In this document: positions 43,793 through 55,088 of the stretch, in pieces | How the letters are laid out: each line of letters starts with the position of its first letter | How positions within the stretch are numbered: position 1 is the first letter of the stretch | Source: Pseudomicrostroma phylloplanum | Lineage: Eukaryota; Basidiomycota; Exobasidiomycetes; Microstromatales | DNA: 64,000 nucleotides | Assembly: GCA_039545275.1 (NCBI GenBank) | Contig: BCHS01000020.1 | Span: forward strand, 124,001 to 188,000 | Direction of reading: 5' to 3' | The notes under the pieces: generated by a model | The model's input: the letters and a program-made list of their open reading frames with translations, nothing else | Database searches by the model: none | Told to the model about the DNA's origin: nothing | Translations under genes and position numbers: made by a program

Positions 43793-45172
43793 GGCAACAT
43801 CAGCGGTAGGCAAGGTGCGAGAGGAGGGAAGCCGTGGGGTGAGAAGACTCCAGCTGGGAGAGGCACGCTGCTCAGGAGGGGCAGGCAGCCTAAGGAGCCA
43901 GTAGGAGGAGCGGTGGAGGATCAAGGAAGCTTTGGCAGCAGTGAGTCAGGAAGCGTACGCTCAGAACGATCGGTGGACGGACGGAAGAGAGGTACGGTCA
44001 GGCACCGGATCCCGACTGCCGGCTCCTGTCTGCCCTGAGGTGTGCCTGAGTGAAATTGCACGACGTACATCGATGCGCAGGTCAAGGACGCAAGCAGCCG
44101 CGTCCTCTTCACTCGTTACCACATGTGGGATCGAACAAGTACCACTTTGCCACAATCTTGACGTCTGACATCCTCGATGTCTGGATCTTCAAGTGATAGC
44201 TCGGCTTAGGAGCACTTTTCGCCTGGTTGACGTCCTCACTGGGGCGGCGCACAACACTGCTCAGCAGCGATTCGGTTAAAGCCAAGATGATTCTGCTTCG
44301 CCAAATTGAGCACGGTATGCTCGGCCCTCAGAGATGAAGAGAAGCCTGAGTGAGCTCTCGTTGTCACCGCCTACGGCAACCGCTCCCTCATGCTGACGTC
44401 GTCTCGATGCTGAGCATGGGTGATTATGTAGATCGCCTTGCCGTGATGAAGGGGCCGAAACATGGGAAAAGCTTCGCCACAACGTCTTGTCTGCGTGTCC
44501 ACATCTCGGTTAGATCTCGCCGCTGACATCGGGACGTGCCGACGTAGCGGGGCTGCAAATGATCTTGGCTGCCCTCGGGCGTAGGAGCTGCTTTGGTAAG
44601 CGGTGCAGGCAAAACGTGGGCAGAGGCCGCCAAGGACGGGTGGACAGGCGGTGAACGGCTGAGCCTCGGCGGAAAGCCATTTTCTCCGCGCCTGGGCGAT
44701 AAGCACATCACGTCAGAATCATAATAGGAAGATGGACCCCCACTTCAAGCACGCTCACTAAGCTTCTTCTGCCACCTACAATCCCATCCCACGAATACCA
44801 TAGCAGCATCACATTCTAACTCAAGCGTTCTTTGCCTCTGAAACACCTCATCGTCACTCTCGTCTGCTCTTACAGCAGAGCGATCTCCTCTAGAACCCTG
44901 TTCAACTAGCCTCGCTTAGCTCCGGGACGCGGAACCTTACTTCTACCTTTCCGGCCTCAGCATCCGCATACATCTCATCGAGGTCATCTAGCTTACGAAG
45001 GTCGTCCAAATCTCAGTGCTAGCAAAGTATTTGACCTCCTCGATAAGATCACATCATCTTGGGCCTAATTGCCATCCGTATCGCAGTAGACCCAATTCCC
45101 TCTGTGTCAATTAACCCCAAGAAGCCGCTCCACCTCATACACCTCGCACTCGCCTATCTTCCTCTCCTCAGC
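43793..45172. other. 1.4-kb gene-free region between two divergent genes
   Basis: It contains only short overlapping frames on both strands with no domain-like features. It must hold the promoters of the serine-rich gene and the SIS-domain gene. The part just before 45172 looks like a pyrimidine-rich leader. No RNA gene recognised. Confidence 0.45.
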
Positions 45173-46656
45173 ATGGTTCGCAATCATGCATCTCGATCCT
45201 CTTCTATCTCGGAAGAAGGCTCAGACAGATACATCGACGGTCTCGACTCCGAGGCGGAAGACGTCGAGACTGGAGAGAGCAGTCCTTCTTCCAGCCGCGC
45301 TAGTGTTGTAGCTGAGCATGAGGACGGTACATGCGAGGCAACTAGCTCCGGCTCTGCGCTCCTGGAAGAGTCCCTTCAAAGCGTCCAGCTGCAGCAGGCT
45401 CAGGGTGAGGATGCCTCGCCTGTTGCATCACCTGCTTCCTCTAGCTTCTCAGCGTCGGGCTCGCCAAGTGCTGGTACAGTCGATACTTCCCTGGGCCTTC
45501 ACGAGGGAATTGCCCAGGCCTTGTCATCCACCAAGCGACAGACAAGGGGCAAGCAGGCAGCATCTCGATCACCGCCTCGCAGCCAAAGGAGTGCGTCTGC
45601 CTCTGCCTCCCTGGCGCACGCTCGTGCCCTCTTAGAGCATCAGGCTGCCTCGCTTCTTTCTGCTGCAAGGAGGATGAGAGAGGAAGAGGAGACATTCGAA
45701 CAATTCGAACGCGCACAGCAGCTTGTTGCCGAGACCCTCAAGTCTGGCGGAAAGCTTGTCTGGACAGGCGTGGGCAAGAGTGGTGAGTAGTTGAGGACCT
45801 GAGGGTCCAAACACATCGGCGAGGCAGCATGTACAGACTGATACTGACAACGACTGCGAATATTCGTCTCACTGGCCTCCTAGGTATCATTGCCAACAAG
45901 CTCTCTTCCACTTCGCTGTCCCTTGGGCTTCCTTCGGCTTACCTCGACCCACTCGGAGCGCTTCACGGCGATCTGGGGCGACTCAATGGCTCCCCTAGAA
46001 ATTCGAATCTCGTAGCTTCTGCTTCTGGCACTTCGCAACTTCCAGCGCCTCCGACCGACGTGTTGGTGGCCCTGTCTCACTCTGGCTCCTCCGCAGAGCT
46101 TCTTACCCTGCTGCCTCATGTCGAGCTGCGAGGCGTCAAGATCATTGCATTGACTGCACAAAGGGACAGTGCCCTAGGCAAGGCAGCGCTCCAAGGTGGT
46201 GGTAGCTGGATCGACTGCCGTACCGCTGGGCGAGGCGGCGAGCAGAGCGAGCTTCCCAAGGACTTGTCGGCCTTCGAGGAGGAAGATGACTCGGCATCTC
46301 CGTCGCGCTCGCCTGGGCGCTATGGCCACTCGAACTGCCAGCATCAGGACGGCGCGTCATGCTGCACGACATCAGCCCTCTTCTGCTCATCTCTGGCTTC
46401 GGCTCTTACTGCTGGAACAGACGAAGCAGACGCCGATCTACCAGCTCCCACGAGCTCGACTACCACAGCTCTCGCCATGGGTGACTCGCTGGTGCTGAGC
46501 TGTGCAAAGATGCTAGGGTTGGGTACAACAGCCGAATTCGGCAAGAACCATCCAGGTGGCGCTCTGGGTCAGAGGATGATGGCAGAGATGAAGATCAGCC
46601 AACAGGCTGCTTCCAAGGACGGCGGCGAGAAGAAGGCTGAGCGGACACCGGCCTGA
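45173..46656 (+). CDS. SIS-domain sugar-phosphate isomerase of the KpsF/GutQ (arabinose-5-phosphate isomerase) type
   Basis: Two exons (45173-45782, 45884-46656) give 460 aa. The intron falls inside the SIS signature: GVGKSG + IIANKLSSTSLSLGLPSAYL. Other KpsF/GutQ marks are DPLGALHGDLG, DVLVALSHSGSSAELLTLLP, KIIALTAQRDSALGKAA, APTSSTTTALAMGDSL and EFGKNHPGGALGQRM. The first ~180 residues are acidic/serine-rich and disordered. The CBS pair that follows SIS in bacterial KdsD is absent. Bacterial homologues convert ribulose-5-phosphate to arabinose-5-phosphate for lipopolysaccharide KDO. Fungi lack that lipid, so the substrate here is unknown. Cytosolic, as no targeting signal is seen. Confidence 0.88.
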
Positions 46657-47445
46657 ACACATGAAGTCTGCGAGATTCCATCAAGGGCAGAGTCTGCGCG
46701 ATATGGCTTTGACCTACCTCGCCAGACCGCAACGGAACTACCATCACCACTATACGACTCTACTGCCATTGCAGGCTCATCGCCACCATCATACGTACCC
46801 CCAGCTTCCCCCGATTTCACGTTTCATACTCTGGTCTCAGCATCTTCCCGTCCCTTACCTCCCAGCCTTTGTAGGCTTCTTGTTACTCCTTGTTCCCTCA
46901 TATTGTTCCTGGATCCGCTCTAGATTGTCAAATACGAATCGTTCTGCATGCTCCTCTCCTCTGCATTGTCTGTCTATCGCTGCGCTGCCTGACCGCTGTA
47001 GCCTTCTTGCCATGGTACAGGTACAAGTCTATTTTTCGCTCCTGCCAGTCTTGGTCCGAGCGCCATGGCACCGACGCACTCTTGAAGGCTGTGCGTCTGT
47101 TGCATCTTGCAGGCGCGTCGTGACGTCGGTGATGTGGAGGCACAGGCAACACGGCAGGCGAGGCGAGGCGAGGCGAGGCGAGGCGAGGCCGGGGGCGCTT
47201 CCAGCAAAGGGGAAGGGGCGGTGCGTCGGGCGGGGATGAGCAGGCGTGTGTGGGTGTGGGTGTGTCGTTGATGGATGAAGAAGGAAGCCGCAAGTCTGTC
47301 TGCTTGCTTTTTCCTCTACCATACTCACACTTGGACTTTTGTCGGTACTCATCTCCTCGCCTGCCTCTGCCAGTTCATTCGCTCTTCTTCTGCTTAGTCT
47401 CACCTCATCTTCCACTTCGACGCACCTCACCGCATCTTGCCCAAC
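46657..47445. other. intergenic region with (AGGCG)n microsatellite
   Basis: 789 bp between two genes on the same strand. A pentamer array of about six AGGCG units lies at ~47155-47189. Open frames follow the repeat and are not supported. Confidence 0.5.
47155..47189. repeat. pentanucleotide microsatellite (AGGCG)n
   Basis: At least six direct copies are visible. Confidence 0.85.
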
Positions 47446-48295
47446 ATGGAATCCAAGCAAAAGGACGTCATCTCCTCTCCTCTGAACCCAGCCCACTACT
47501 TCGCCTACGCCTCTGCGGCCTACCTCTTCTCCCTCTCTGTCCCTCTCCTGCTTTTCCCTCGAGTCCTCCTCCTTCTGAGCACTCCTCGAGGAGCAGCGGG
47601 ACAGGCAAACAATGAGACGGGAAGTGCAGCGCAGAACTCTGTCAGTGCCCTTGGACCGGAGTTGACGCCGATTGAGAGGTTTGCGAGCTACGCTTGGGGG
47701 ATGAGCATGATTACGCTGGCTGTGACTGCTATTGTGCAGGTGAGTGGGCACGCTTCGGCAATCGAGAAGAAAAGGTGGGAGTTGACGTACGAAGGACCTC
47801 ACTGATGTGTGTATCTCTTCGCTCTCCTCCCTCAGACCGGCGCAATCCCCCTCACCTCTGCGCCCATCGCCCCCCGAGCGGACGCTGGTGCACCCGCAAC
47901 CCGTTTCCCCTCTGTCCTCATCCTCGTCCTCTACTTCCTCAGCATGACCCTCGTCTCCTACGCCTCTGCCGGTAGCGCCTCTACTGCCGTCGAGGCCCAG
48001 TCTGCCGGTGAACTCGGTCTGGGAACTTTCGCCTACTTCATTGCTGTGCCATCGGCCTTGTTGGCCTTTTGGGGTACGGGAGCATTGATGTTTGGTGATG
48101 ATCTGACGAGGAACAGGAAGAAGGCGGGTGATAGTGGTGCGAAGGATGCTGCGACTAGCTCGTTCCCTTTCAAGAGTGAGTACTCGCAGAACTAGATTGC
48201 ATTAGAGGCAGGCAAAGACATCGAGCACTTGCTGATACGCGCCTCTCTCCTTCACTTTCTCAGACTCCTACGCTGAGGATGAGAAGAAGAAGTAA
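47446..48295 (+). CDS. small four-TM membrane protein, function unknown
   Basis: Exons 47446-47739, 47836-48175 and 48264-48295 give 221 aa. Hydrophobic spans: ~17-45 (HYFAYASAAYLFSLSVPLLL onward), ~80-98 (SYAWGMSMITLAVTAIVQ), ~125-150 (FPSVLILVLYFLSMTLVSYA) and ~170-190 (FAYFIAVPSALLAFWGTGAL). The start MESKQKD has no cleavable signal peptide. The C-terminus is short and polar, ending SYAEDEKKK, a lysine-rich cytosolic tail that resembles an ER-retrieval signal without matching it exactly. The last exon encodes only ten residues. I do not recognise a characterised family; an ER/Golgi protein is likely from topology. Confidence 0.78.
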
Positions 48296-49569
48296 AGGCA
48301 GGGTTCAAAGGAAACAGTTCGATCAGGTGGGATAAGCAGAGGATGGATAAGCCAGGAATGGCAATGTGCCCTCATGCAGCATGAGCGGAGGAACCAGCAT
48401 GTAAGGTCAGTTGTCCAGGACAAAGCAAAATCAATGTATGCACTACGAAGCGTAAATCTGCTATGCGGGAGGCCCAATGGCAATCGACAGACCCTCATTC
48501 AGGGCCGGGCTGAGCAGAACAGGGCATCGAGTGAGCCCTGACCCCATGCAGCACAGATACGTGATGCAGTAAAGGTTCGGAGTCAGCATTGCTCCCGGGT
48601 CGACACTATGGCGCCATGAGGTCTACCGCGCCAGGAACGAGGGTTGAGCTGGCCCGGCCTGGCCTGGGGTGCCACGTAGACCGTACAAGGAGACAGCAGA
48701 GCGTCTTCGCTGCCTTTCCTCCCCTCTCCCTCCTTCCCTTCATCACTCCTCTCACTCCCCAACGCACCTTGACCTCAGTCGCCTTTCCACGATCCAACTT
48801 GCTCACGCTTCATGCTCATCGACGACGAAGGCACCCAGTCGATATAGCTGGCGAGCTCGGGCGCGTCGTTGAACACCCATTCTATCAGTAGTAGAGATGA
48901 TACACGTATATGGTATGCCTCAACAGGAGCGTACACCCTGTATGACTCCCCACAACCATCCTTCAATGCCTCAGCACAAGCGACACGAGGAGTATGAGCA
49001 GAGCGCTTGGCTTTCCCACCATATGAGGGTGAAGCTACATGGCTAGTAAGTCGTTGCAAGCTCGGCATCAGACCGCCCTCGACCACCACACTGACCATCG
49101 CTACTCGCTTTCTCTTGCCCTCTCGACCAGTCGCCTCCAAATCGAAGGCGCTTGCAATACTAGGCTCAGCACTACTTCTGGGACTCATCAGGGGACGTCA
49201 CGCTGCTCCTACTCGAGGGAGTCAGACCAGATCTACCTCAGGTGCGCAGCATTCTGGAGGTAGTCTGGGCGAATGAGAGCGTAGGTCTGTATCCCAGGAT
49301 ACACCCTACGTCGGCTGTGAACAGGCCAATCTCGTACCCCCAACCTACGTCAACACGCCTCCTGGCCCTGCGACTAGACCGGACATTACATAGTGCTCAG
49401 CACCGAGACGCACTGAGCCAGATGCATCGGTATACACAAGCTGGTTGTCCGAGATGCGACGCTCTTGTCAACACAGCTTACAAACCTACGAGGGTCGACT
49501 ACTTCAAAGCTCACTCGTCGCGTCAGACAGACGTTCAATGGGTCTGGGAGTCAGCACACTGACCTACCG
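48296..49569. other. gene-free region before the pseudogene fragments
   Basis: Overlapping short frames only, with several in-frame stops in each reading frame. It may include more diverged parts of the decayed gene family that follows, but I could not align them. Confidence 0.4.
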
Positions 49570-50115
49570 GTCGAGCCACCTGGTTGTCAAGACGGCGAAG
49601 GACGTTGCAACGCCAAAGTCGACGAGTCGTACGTTCGCCTTGTCAACGTCATCTTAAGCAAGCTACAGGAGGCTTGTGCATGGTAGCTGAGCAAGCCTCA
49701 ACATCAGCCTCGACCAACGGATAGACAAGGGCATTCTCGGAGGTGGTGTTGCCGCTGCCTGCAGATACCTCGGTCAAGGTACATGTCACAAGCTACCCCG
49801 CAGGCCTCAGTGCCAAACGCTCTTCCACCTGCGGATGGAGTCCTTTGCCTCAGTCTGCATCGGGTTCATCGAAGAAACGCAAAGGCAACCAGCAGGGCGT
49901 CGGCAGTAGCACATCTCTTGATGACATCCTTGCGTTCGAGCCGAACATCCAGCAGGACCCCTCCGTCTTCCGAGCGAATACGCGAGTGGCCACCGCGACA
50001 ACAAACACGCTCCTCCGCTACGGACGGTGAGAGCAAGACCTACGTCCGAATGGTCGATGCGGTGCTGAGTCGGTCTCAGAAGGCTTGTCAATGGTCAGCC
50101 GAGGACCGGGACCGA
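49570..50115 (+). pseudogene. decayed fragments of the left-edge PD-(D/E)XK gene family
   Basis: Around 49621-49680 the translation is KVDESYVRLVNVILSKLQEA, close to DDSYIRLVNVILGRLQEA of the gene at 1-1216. It runs into a TAG at 49684. After a frame change, 49741-49810 encodes LPLPADTSVKVHVTSY, matching LPLPADASVKIHVTSY, with long nucleotide identity as well. At 50036-50095 a second copy of the first segment appears (TYVRMVDAVLSRSQKACQW). Between them is SSKKRKGNQQGVGSST, comparable with the KRKRQQ region near residue 380 of the other gene, so the nuclease core seems deleted. Stops, frame changes and a repeated segment show a broken locus. Nothing here should be translated as a working protein. 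Confidence 0.75.
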
Positions 50116-50367
50116 ATACAGCTAAGGGGAAAGGGCAAAGGCTCCCACGCCTCTCATCCCTTTACCACTCATAACCACCAAACCTACCTGTTACTCTCTG
50201 CTTTCACACCCAAGGCGTGTAACACAACATTGTAAGCCCTGATTATAAGGATTTAGTCGAGTTGTAGAAGTACAGAATAGATACAGATACAAACACAATG
50301 GTGACAAGGGCAAACGCTGCTGCTGCTTCATGTCGTGATTCTTTGTCCCTTTGGGTGCCTGCCCTAC

Positions 50368-52869
50368 CTACTCACTGAGGTCGATAACCTCTACCTGTCG
50401 ACCACTGATCCTTTCTTCAGCAGCAGCAGCGACTGGCTGCGCTCTGCTCTTCCCCTTGACGGCAGGCGTAGCCTTCACCGCGGCTTTAGCTCGTGCTCGA
50501 GGACGGGATGGAGCTTCGGCCGGTGCTGCCACATCGCCCTCTAGGCCGTGCCCAGTTAGGTGAGCTTCCACTCCTTCATCTGCTCCTGCCATCGCCCCCC
50601 GTATCCACTCCGTGGCCTCCGCAAGGTCTGACGTGCTCAGATCAGGAGAGACTGGAGCTGGGCCTGCCGTCTTGCCCTTCGAGGTAGTTGCTCGCTTGCG
50701 AGGGCTGACTGACGAGGAAGGGCGAGGGGAGACACTCGCCTTGCCGGTGGGGGCGCGCTTGGATGTAGCGCTCTTCTCCTTCGTAGCATGGGCAGATTTG
50801 ACCTTCTTGACGGGTGAGACGCTCTTGCTCTTGCTCTTGCTGTCCGATTTGCTGCCTACCGCCCGTTTTTGAGGAGATGTCACTCTGTTGGTAGGTGACG
50901 CAGAAGGACTCTTCTTCCTGCCCGAAGTTGCAATCTTCGGCTTGGCGCTAGCCTTCTTGCCTCGAGTGGGAGAGGCTACGAGCCTATCGAGCCGTTGCAG
51001 GAGATCGAGCTCGCCACTCTCTTCTTCTTCGGCGTTCTCTTCGCTCGCATACTCGTCTTCCTCCGATTCGGAAAGATCCTCCTCGTCCGCTTTGCCCTTC
51101 GAGCTGACAACTTTTCGTCTTCTCTTCTTCCTCCCACCACCGCCAGCTCCTCGCAGCAGAACCCTCTCGAGATTCCAGGCCGTGGCCAGCTCACGTTCTG
51201 CATCTTCGACCCCCTCCGCATCGTCCAGCGCGGCCATCTCCTCCTTGAGGGCGAGAGCAGCCCGCACGCGCAGGCGAGAAGACTGTACCCATTCTCTGCG
51301 ACGGTAGGCACCGCGGATGACGTCCGCCCAGAGACCTTCCTGTTGTGCAGCTGTGCCGTTCGAGCCAATGTTGGTCTTGCTCCGACAAGTCGGGCAAGGG
51401 CAGCTCCCTCTAAGAGGTAGAAGATGCTCCGCTGCGCCGAGTCTTGAGCTCGAGCTGCTGGCAGTGGGCTCACGCTGCTCTTCTTGTTGTTGTTCGGCGC
51501 TCAGCCATTCCTTTGCTAGACATTTCAGGTGGAAGAGTGAGGAGCAGGAAGCGCGCTCGTCTGCCTGTCTTGCTTCTGCAGCGCTCGTTGGACGTGCCTG
51601 TGAGAGAGGTACAGAGTGGAGAGCGCGATAGGGTGCTGGACAGGTAGTGTAGGTAGCTGGTTCTGCCTCGATGAGGTCAATGGGTGCCTGACATGATGAG
51701 CAGGGTACCGATAGCCTTGATGTGGAAGAGGAGGGAGAGGGGAGAAGATCTTCTGCGCTGGCTTTATGGGAGGAGAGGACGTGCAGGAAGCGGTGGAGAG
51801 ATAGATAGGCAAGATCCGCTGCGGGTCGGCAAAGGAAGAGAAGGCGATGTGAGTCATATTGAGCAACCAGAGCTACACTGTGCTGCTTTGACCTACCATC
51901 ATCGAATGCCATCCTGGAAGGCCAGGGAGGCTGCGAGTCGGCCTCTTCGCTCGGGTGAGAGACAGTCATGGGCGGTATCGTAGGCATATCTTTCTCCATG
52001 CGGTCCCACGTCATACCCATACCTCTGACAGTGGCGCTCGTGGGCAAAGTCTCATGCCAGTGATGCTCGGCCTCTTTACCACCAGCAACATCGGGCGCTG
52101 CAGTTGGCGCGACCTTCTTCTTCTTAGCAGCAGCCTTGCTAGTGTCGGACTGCTTGAGCCCAACGAGCTTCCTCTCCTCCTGAGTGTAATCAAGGAGTGG
52201 TCGCCTCTTCCCATCTACACCTCGAAAGTCACACCTGATAGCCGGACTGTTCTCCTGAGCAGGTAGCACCCGTCCGCTCCTTCTCGCCAGAGGGAGACTA
52301 CTGGCTATGGCGATCGAGTCGCCCTGCGCCTTTTCCCAGGCGGCCCATACCCACTCGGCGAAAAAGGCGAGACGGAGGCCCCAGTGACAGAAGGGCTCGG
52401 AGCGCAGGAGGCAGCGCAAGACGAGGATCTGCTGTGAGGGCGGGCGATAGGTGCCCCTCCCCTTGCCCTGCCTCGGAAAGATGGGCCTGGTAGCCATCGT
52501 TGTTGTTCCCAGCCCTGTACCCACTGCCGAGCTACCTGTCGCAGGCACCGCTACGGTCTGTCTGAGGTGCCTACTCAAGCTGGCCTTCTGCCACGCCCAC
52601 TCAAACTGCAGCGCGGCAATCTTGCTCCCAAAGCCATAGACGAGCATCTCCATCTCCCATGGCCTTCCATTGCGGGTGCGGTAGGCGCCCTGTGTGAGCT
52701 CGCCATTGTGTTGTCTCTTGCGCGTGGGCGGACGAGGTGTGGAGCCAATGTACGTCGATTGAGTCGGTTTGGGTGGGAAGGGGGGAGTGGGGGAAGAAGA
52801 CTTGTAGGAGCGGAGCAGGTAGACGCCGTAGAAGGGAGGAGTGGTGGGAGAGAGGAGGGAAGAAGTCAT
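50368..52869 (-). CDS. SLX1: SLX1 structure-specific endonuclease subunit (GIY-YIG)
   Basis: The frame 50368-52869 is open throughout, but a 78-bp in-frame intron at 51819-51896 (GTAGGT...CAG) is likely, giving 807 aa. The GIY-YIG nuclease domain lies at ~10-100: [30 protein letters not shown], and a glutamate in ALQFEWAWQ. The intermediate region [20 protein letters not shown] follows. The C-terminal zinc finger has [25 protein letters not shown] and [13 protein letters not shown]. With Slx4 this enzyme cuts branched DNA, Holliday junctions and flaps. The last ~250 residues are a basic/serine-rich tail ([15 protein letters not shown]) far longer than yeast Slx1 (304 aa), perhaps for chromatin contact or regulation. 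Nuclear. Confidence 0.93.
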   Translation of the reverse strand: MTSSLLSPTTPPFYGVYLLRSYKSSSPTPPFPPKPTQSTYIGSTPRPPTRKRQHNGELTQGAYRTRNGRPWEMEMLVYGFGSKIAALQFEWAWQKASLSRHLRQTVAVPATGSSAVGTGLGTTTMATRPIFPRQGKGRGTYRPPSQQILVLRCLLRSEPFCHWGLRLAFFAEWVWAAWEKAQGDSIAIASSLPLARRSGRVLPAQENSPAIRCDFRGVDGKRRPLLDYTQEERKLVGLKQSDTSKAAAKKKKVAPTAAPDVAGGKEAEHHWHETLPTSATVRGMGMTWDRMEKDMPTIPPMTVSHPSEEADSQPPWPSRMAFDDGRSKQHSVALVAQYDSHRLLFLCRPAADLAYLSLHRFLHVLSSHKASAEDLLPSPSSSTSRLSVPCSSCQAPIDLIEAEPATYTTCPAPYRALHSVPLSQARPTSAAEARQADERASCSSLFHLKCLAKEWLSAEQQQEEQREPTASSSSSRLGAAEHLLPLRGSCPCPTCRSKTNIGSNGTAAQQEGLWADVIRGAYRRREWVQSSRLRVRAALALKEEMAALDDAEGVEDAERELATAWNLERVLLRGAGGGGRKKRRRKVVSSKGKADEEDLSESEEDEYASEENAEEEESGELDLLQRLDRLVASPTRGKKASAKPKIATSGRKKSPSASPTNRVTSPQKRAVGSKSDSKSKSKSVSPVKKVKSAHATKEKSATSKRAPTGKASVSPRPSSSVSPRKRATTSKGKTAGPAPVSPDLSTSDLAEATEWIRGAMAGADEGVEAHLTGHGLEGDVAAPAEAPSRPRARAKAAVKATPAVKGKSRAQPVAAAAEERISGRQVEVIDLSE

Positions 52870-53225
52870 CGCTAGGCGACTGACTGGGAGGGCGAAGTCG
52901 CGCCCTTGCTACTGGCAGGTGCCCGAGCCGCACCCTTGTACCTTCTCACTGGCCGCAGCAGCTTCGGCGATCACCAGCCTGGATAATCAGCGTAGCCTGT
53001 AGGAGAGAGAGGGGTGACATGGTCTTTTGGTATGGAAGCGGAAAGGTGTGCATTGCGGATCTTCGCGTCCTTTTCCGGCCTCCACTCTCCTTCCGCTCAG
53101 ATCAGGCCAACGCCAGTAGCCACTTTATTCCTTCCTGGCTGCTCGTACTGCTCAGTCGTCGTCTCCTCTTTATACACTGAGACCATACACCACCTCGACG
53201 GCTCACCACTATCGCCGTCGTCGCC
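52870..53225. promoter_or_regulatory. divergent promoter SLX1 / LIN1
   Basis: 356 bp between outward-facing start codons. No other feature is seen. Confidence 0.55.
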
Positions 53226-55088
53226 ATGTCCTCCTCCAAGCGCAAGCTCCCCCTCTCCGCAACCGTCGGCCTCTCCACCTCGGAGCAAGCAGGCCAGCCA
53301 GGCGGCGCTCCTTCCTCGTCCTCCCTCAAACGCTCCAAGGTCTCCTTTGCAACAGACACAGGCCCCCTCAACGACGACGGCAGTCTCGATACGGGTGACG
53401 ATGCGGATCTTACTGGGGCTGATATCGACCTAGAGGAGCAGGAGCGGAAGCGCAACCAGCAGGGGCGCAAGGGGAGGGTGGTGACGGAGGGGTATGACAG
53501 TGAGGACTCTGATGAGGAAGAAGAAGAAGAAGAAGAGGTGAACGCGGCTGCTCAGGCTGGAGATGGTGGTGAGGAAGACGACGATATGTTCGAGGTGAAG
53601 GACTCGAATGGTCAAACGGGCAGTAAAGGCGCCACGGCTCCTCCCACTGCTGGAGACACCTCGGGCAAAGGCAAAGCAACTGAGCGCTACCTCTCTCTTG
53701 GTGAGATCGAAGGGCAAGAATTTCAGAGCGGTCCAAGCGGAGCGCTGAGCGATGAATCGGACGATGAAGATCGTGACCCCAGCTTGGAGCTGGAAGACGA
53801 GGACGAGGATGAGGAGGAAGAAGGAGAGGACATCGAGGACGATCCAGTCGCTGCTGGCGAGCGGACACCGCCTCTCAGTCCAGGAGGCACTACTGTCCTC
53901 CCACGAAACCTCAAGACGATCCGCCGCCAGAAGGGACTCAAGGGCAAAGCGGCCCGCAAGCAGAAAGCAGGCGGTCCATCGGGCTCCTCCTCCTCCAGTA
54001 TGCCTGCTGGCCGACCAGGGGAAGGCGACGCCCAGTCGCAAATGGACTTTGACGATGCCGCCATGGGCTTCAAGCTGGAAGGCTTCAACATGAAATCCGA
54101 AATGAATTCTGGCCGCTTCGACGAAGAAGGCAACTACATTCCCAATGCCAAGGACCCACTCGCAGTATACGACAAGTGGCTCGATGGAAACTATAGCAAA
54201 AAGGGGATTAGGGCTGCGAGGGAGGCAAAGGAGAAGAGGGAGACGGAGGCGAGGAGGAGGGAGAGGGAGGAGGAGATGCTTGCTGGTGCTGGTGGAGTGG
54301 AGGGGGTGAAGATGCAGTTGTTGCAGTTTATGGAGAGGGGGGAGAGTGTACTGGAGACGTTGCAGCGGCTTGGGAAGGAGGCCAATAAGGTCAAGGCAGA
54401 GGCAAAGAAGGCTAGCAAGCAGCAGCGCCGGAGCACCACACAGCGACGCAATGGAGCCTCCGCCATCTCCGCTACCGGAGAAGACGGCACCACTCCCACC
54501 GAGGTCCCACCCATCGCCTCCTCCTCATCCTCCACCTCCCGACCCTCTCAAACCAGCCAAGCTCAGCAAGGAAGCAAAGCGCCCACAGCCCCGCAGATCG
54601 TAGCAATCGAGACGTTCACCACTCTCACTTCGATGCTCATGGACCTCTATGGCCAGGTGAACATCTACGACGAAGAGTACGAAGGACTGCTTCGCTCTGT
54701 GCGCAAGTCGGGACTTGTGGCGGAAGATTGGAATCCCACTCAGGGGCAGGTCGCAGAAGACCGTGGAGGAGAGGAAGGCGATGGCGCTGGCGCTGGGGCT
54801 AGCAGTCCCCCCTCCCCCGGTGCGCAGTACGAGTATCGCTGGTCTCCTTCATACCTTCAAGCCACAGGCACCGCTACGGGGACCGACTCATCAGAAGGAC
54901 AAGTAGAAATCTTTGGGCCCTACGACCTTCCCACTCTGCGCGCATGGCGGGAGGCAGGGTACTTTGGAGATGCGGGACCGCAGGGGAAGGGGACGGAGAG
55001 GATCTTGGTGCGGCGGGCTGCTTCGTCGGCAGGGAGGGGAGAGGAAGGGGAGTGGAAGAGCTGGGATGAGCTGCTGGGTGCTAGATGA
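53226..55088 (+). CDS. LIN1: LIN1/CD2BP2-type GYF-domain protein of U5 snRNP
   Basis: A single exon of 620 aa. The N-terminal half is very acidic and disordered (EEEEEEEE at ~100; EDEDEDEEEE at ~195). The central family motif is GFNMKSEMNSGRFDEEGNYI then AKDPLAVYDKWLDGN (~275-325), typical of CD2BP2/Lin1, followed by a charged coiled-coil. The C-terminal GYF domain (~535-615) has YEYRW, EIFGPYDLPTLRAWREAGYF and the final WKSWDELL. GYF domains bind proline-rich peptides. In the spliceosome the protein contacts Prp6/Prp8 and the 15K U5 protein. Nuclear. No introns, unlike most neighbours. Confidence 0.92.
   Translation: MSSSKRKLPLSATVGLSTSEQAGQPGGAPSSSSLKRSKVSFATDTGPLNDDGSLDTGDDADLTGADIDLEEQERKRNQQGRKGRVVTEGYDSEDSDEEEEEEEEVNAAAQAGDGGEEDDDMFEVKDSNGQTGSKGATAPPTAGDTSGKGKATERYLSLGEIEGQEFQSGPSGALSDESDDEDRDPSLELEDEDEDEEEEGEDIEDDPVAAGERTPPLSPGGTTVLPRNLKTIRRQKGLKGKAARKQKAGGPSGSSSSSMPAGRPGEGDAQSQMDFDDAAMGFKLEGFNMKSEMNSGRFDEEGNYIPNAKDPLAVYDKWLDGNYSKKGIRAAREAKEKRETEARRREREEEMLAGAGGVEGVKMQLLQFMERGESVLETLQRLGKEANKVKAEAKKASKQQRRSTTQRRNGASAISATGEDGTTPTEVPPIASSSSSTSRPSQTSQAQQGSKAPTAPQIVAIETFTTLTSMLMDLYGQVNIYDEEYEGLLRSVRKSGLVAEDWNPTQGQVAEDRGGEEGDGAGAGASSPPSPGAQYEYRWSPSYLQATGTATGTDSSEGQVEIFGPYDLPTLRAWREAGYFGDAGPQGKGTERILVRRAASSAGRGEEGEWKSWDELLGAR

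Noticed and set aside
43656..43866. Start of the serine-rich gene at 43866 (MPLPAGVFSP...)
   Set aside because: A GTAAGT donor and CTACAG acceptor fit a short first exon better, but the choice is not certain.
43932..44711. Several 60-110-codon frames between the serine-rich gene and the SIS gene
   Set aside because: Overlapping on both strands with no recognisable sequence.
49009..49562. Possible N-terminal half of the decayed PD-(D/E)XK copy
   Set aside because: I could not align it convincingly to the left-edge gene, so it was kept outside the pseudogene.
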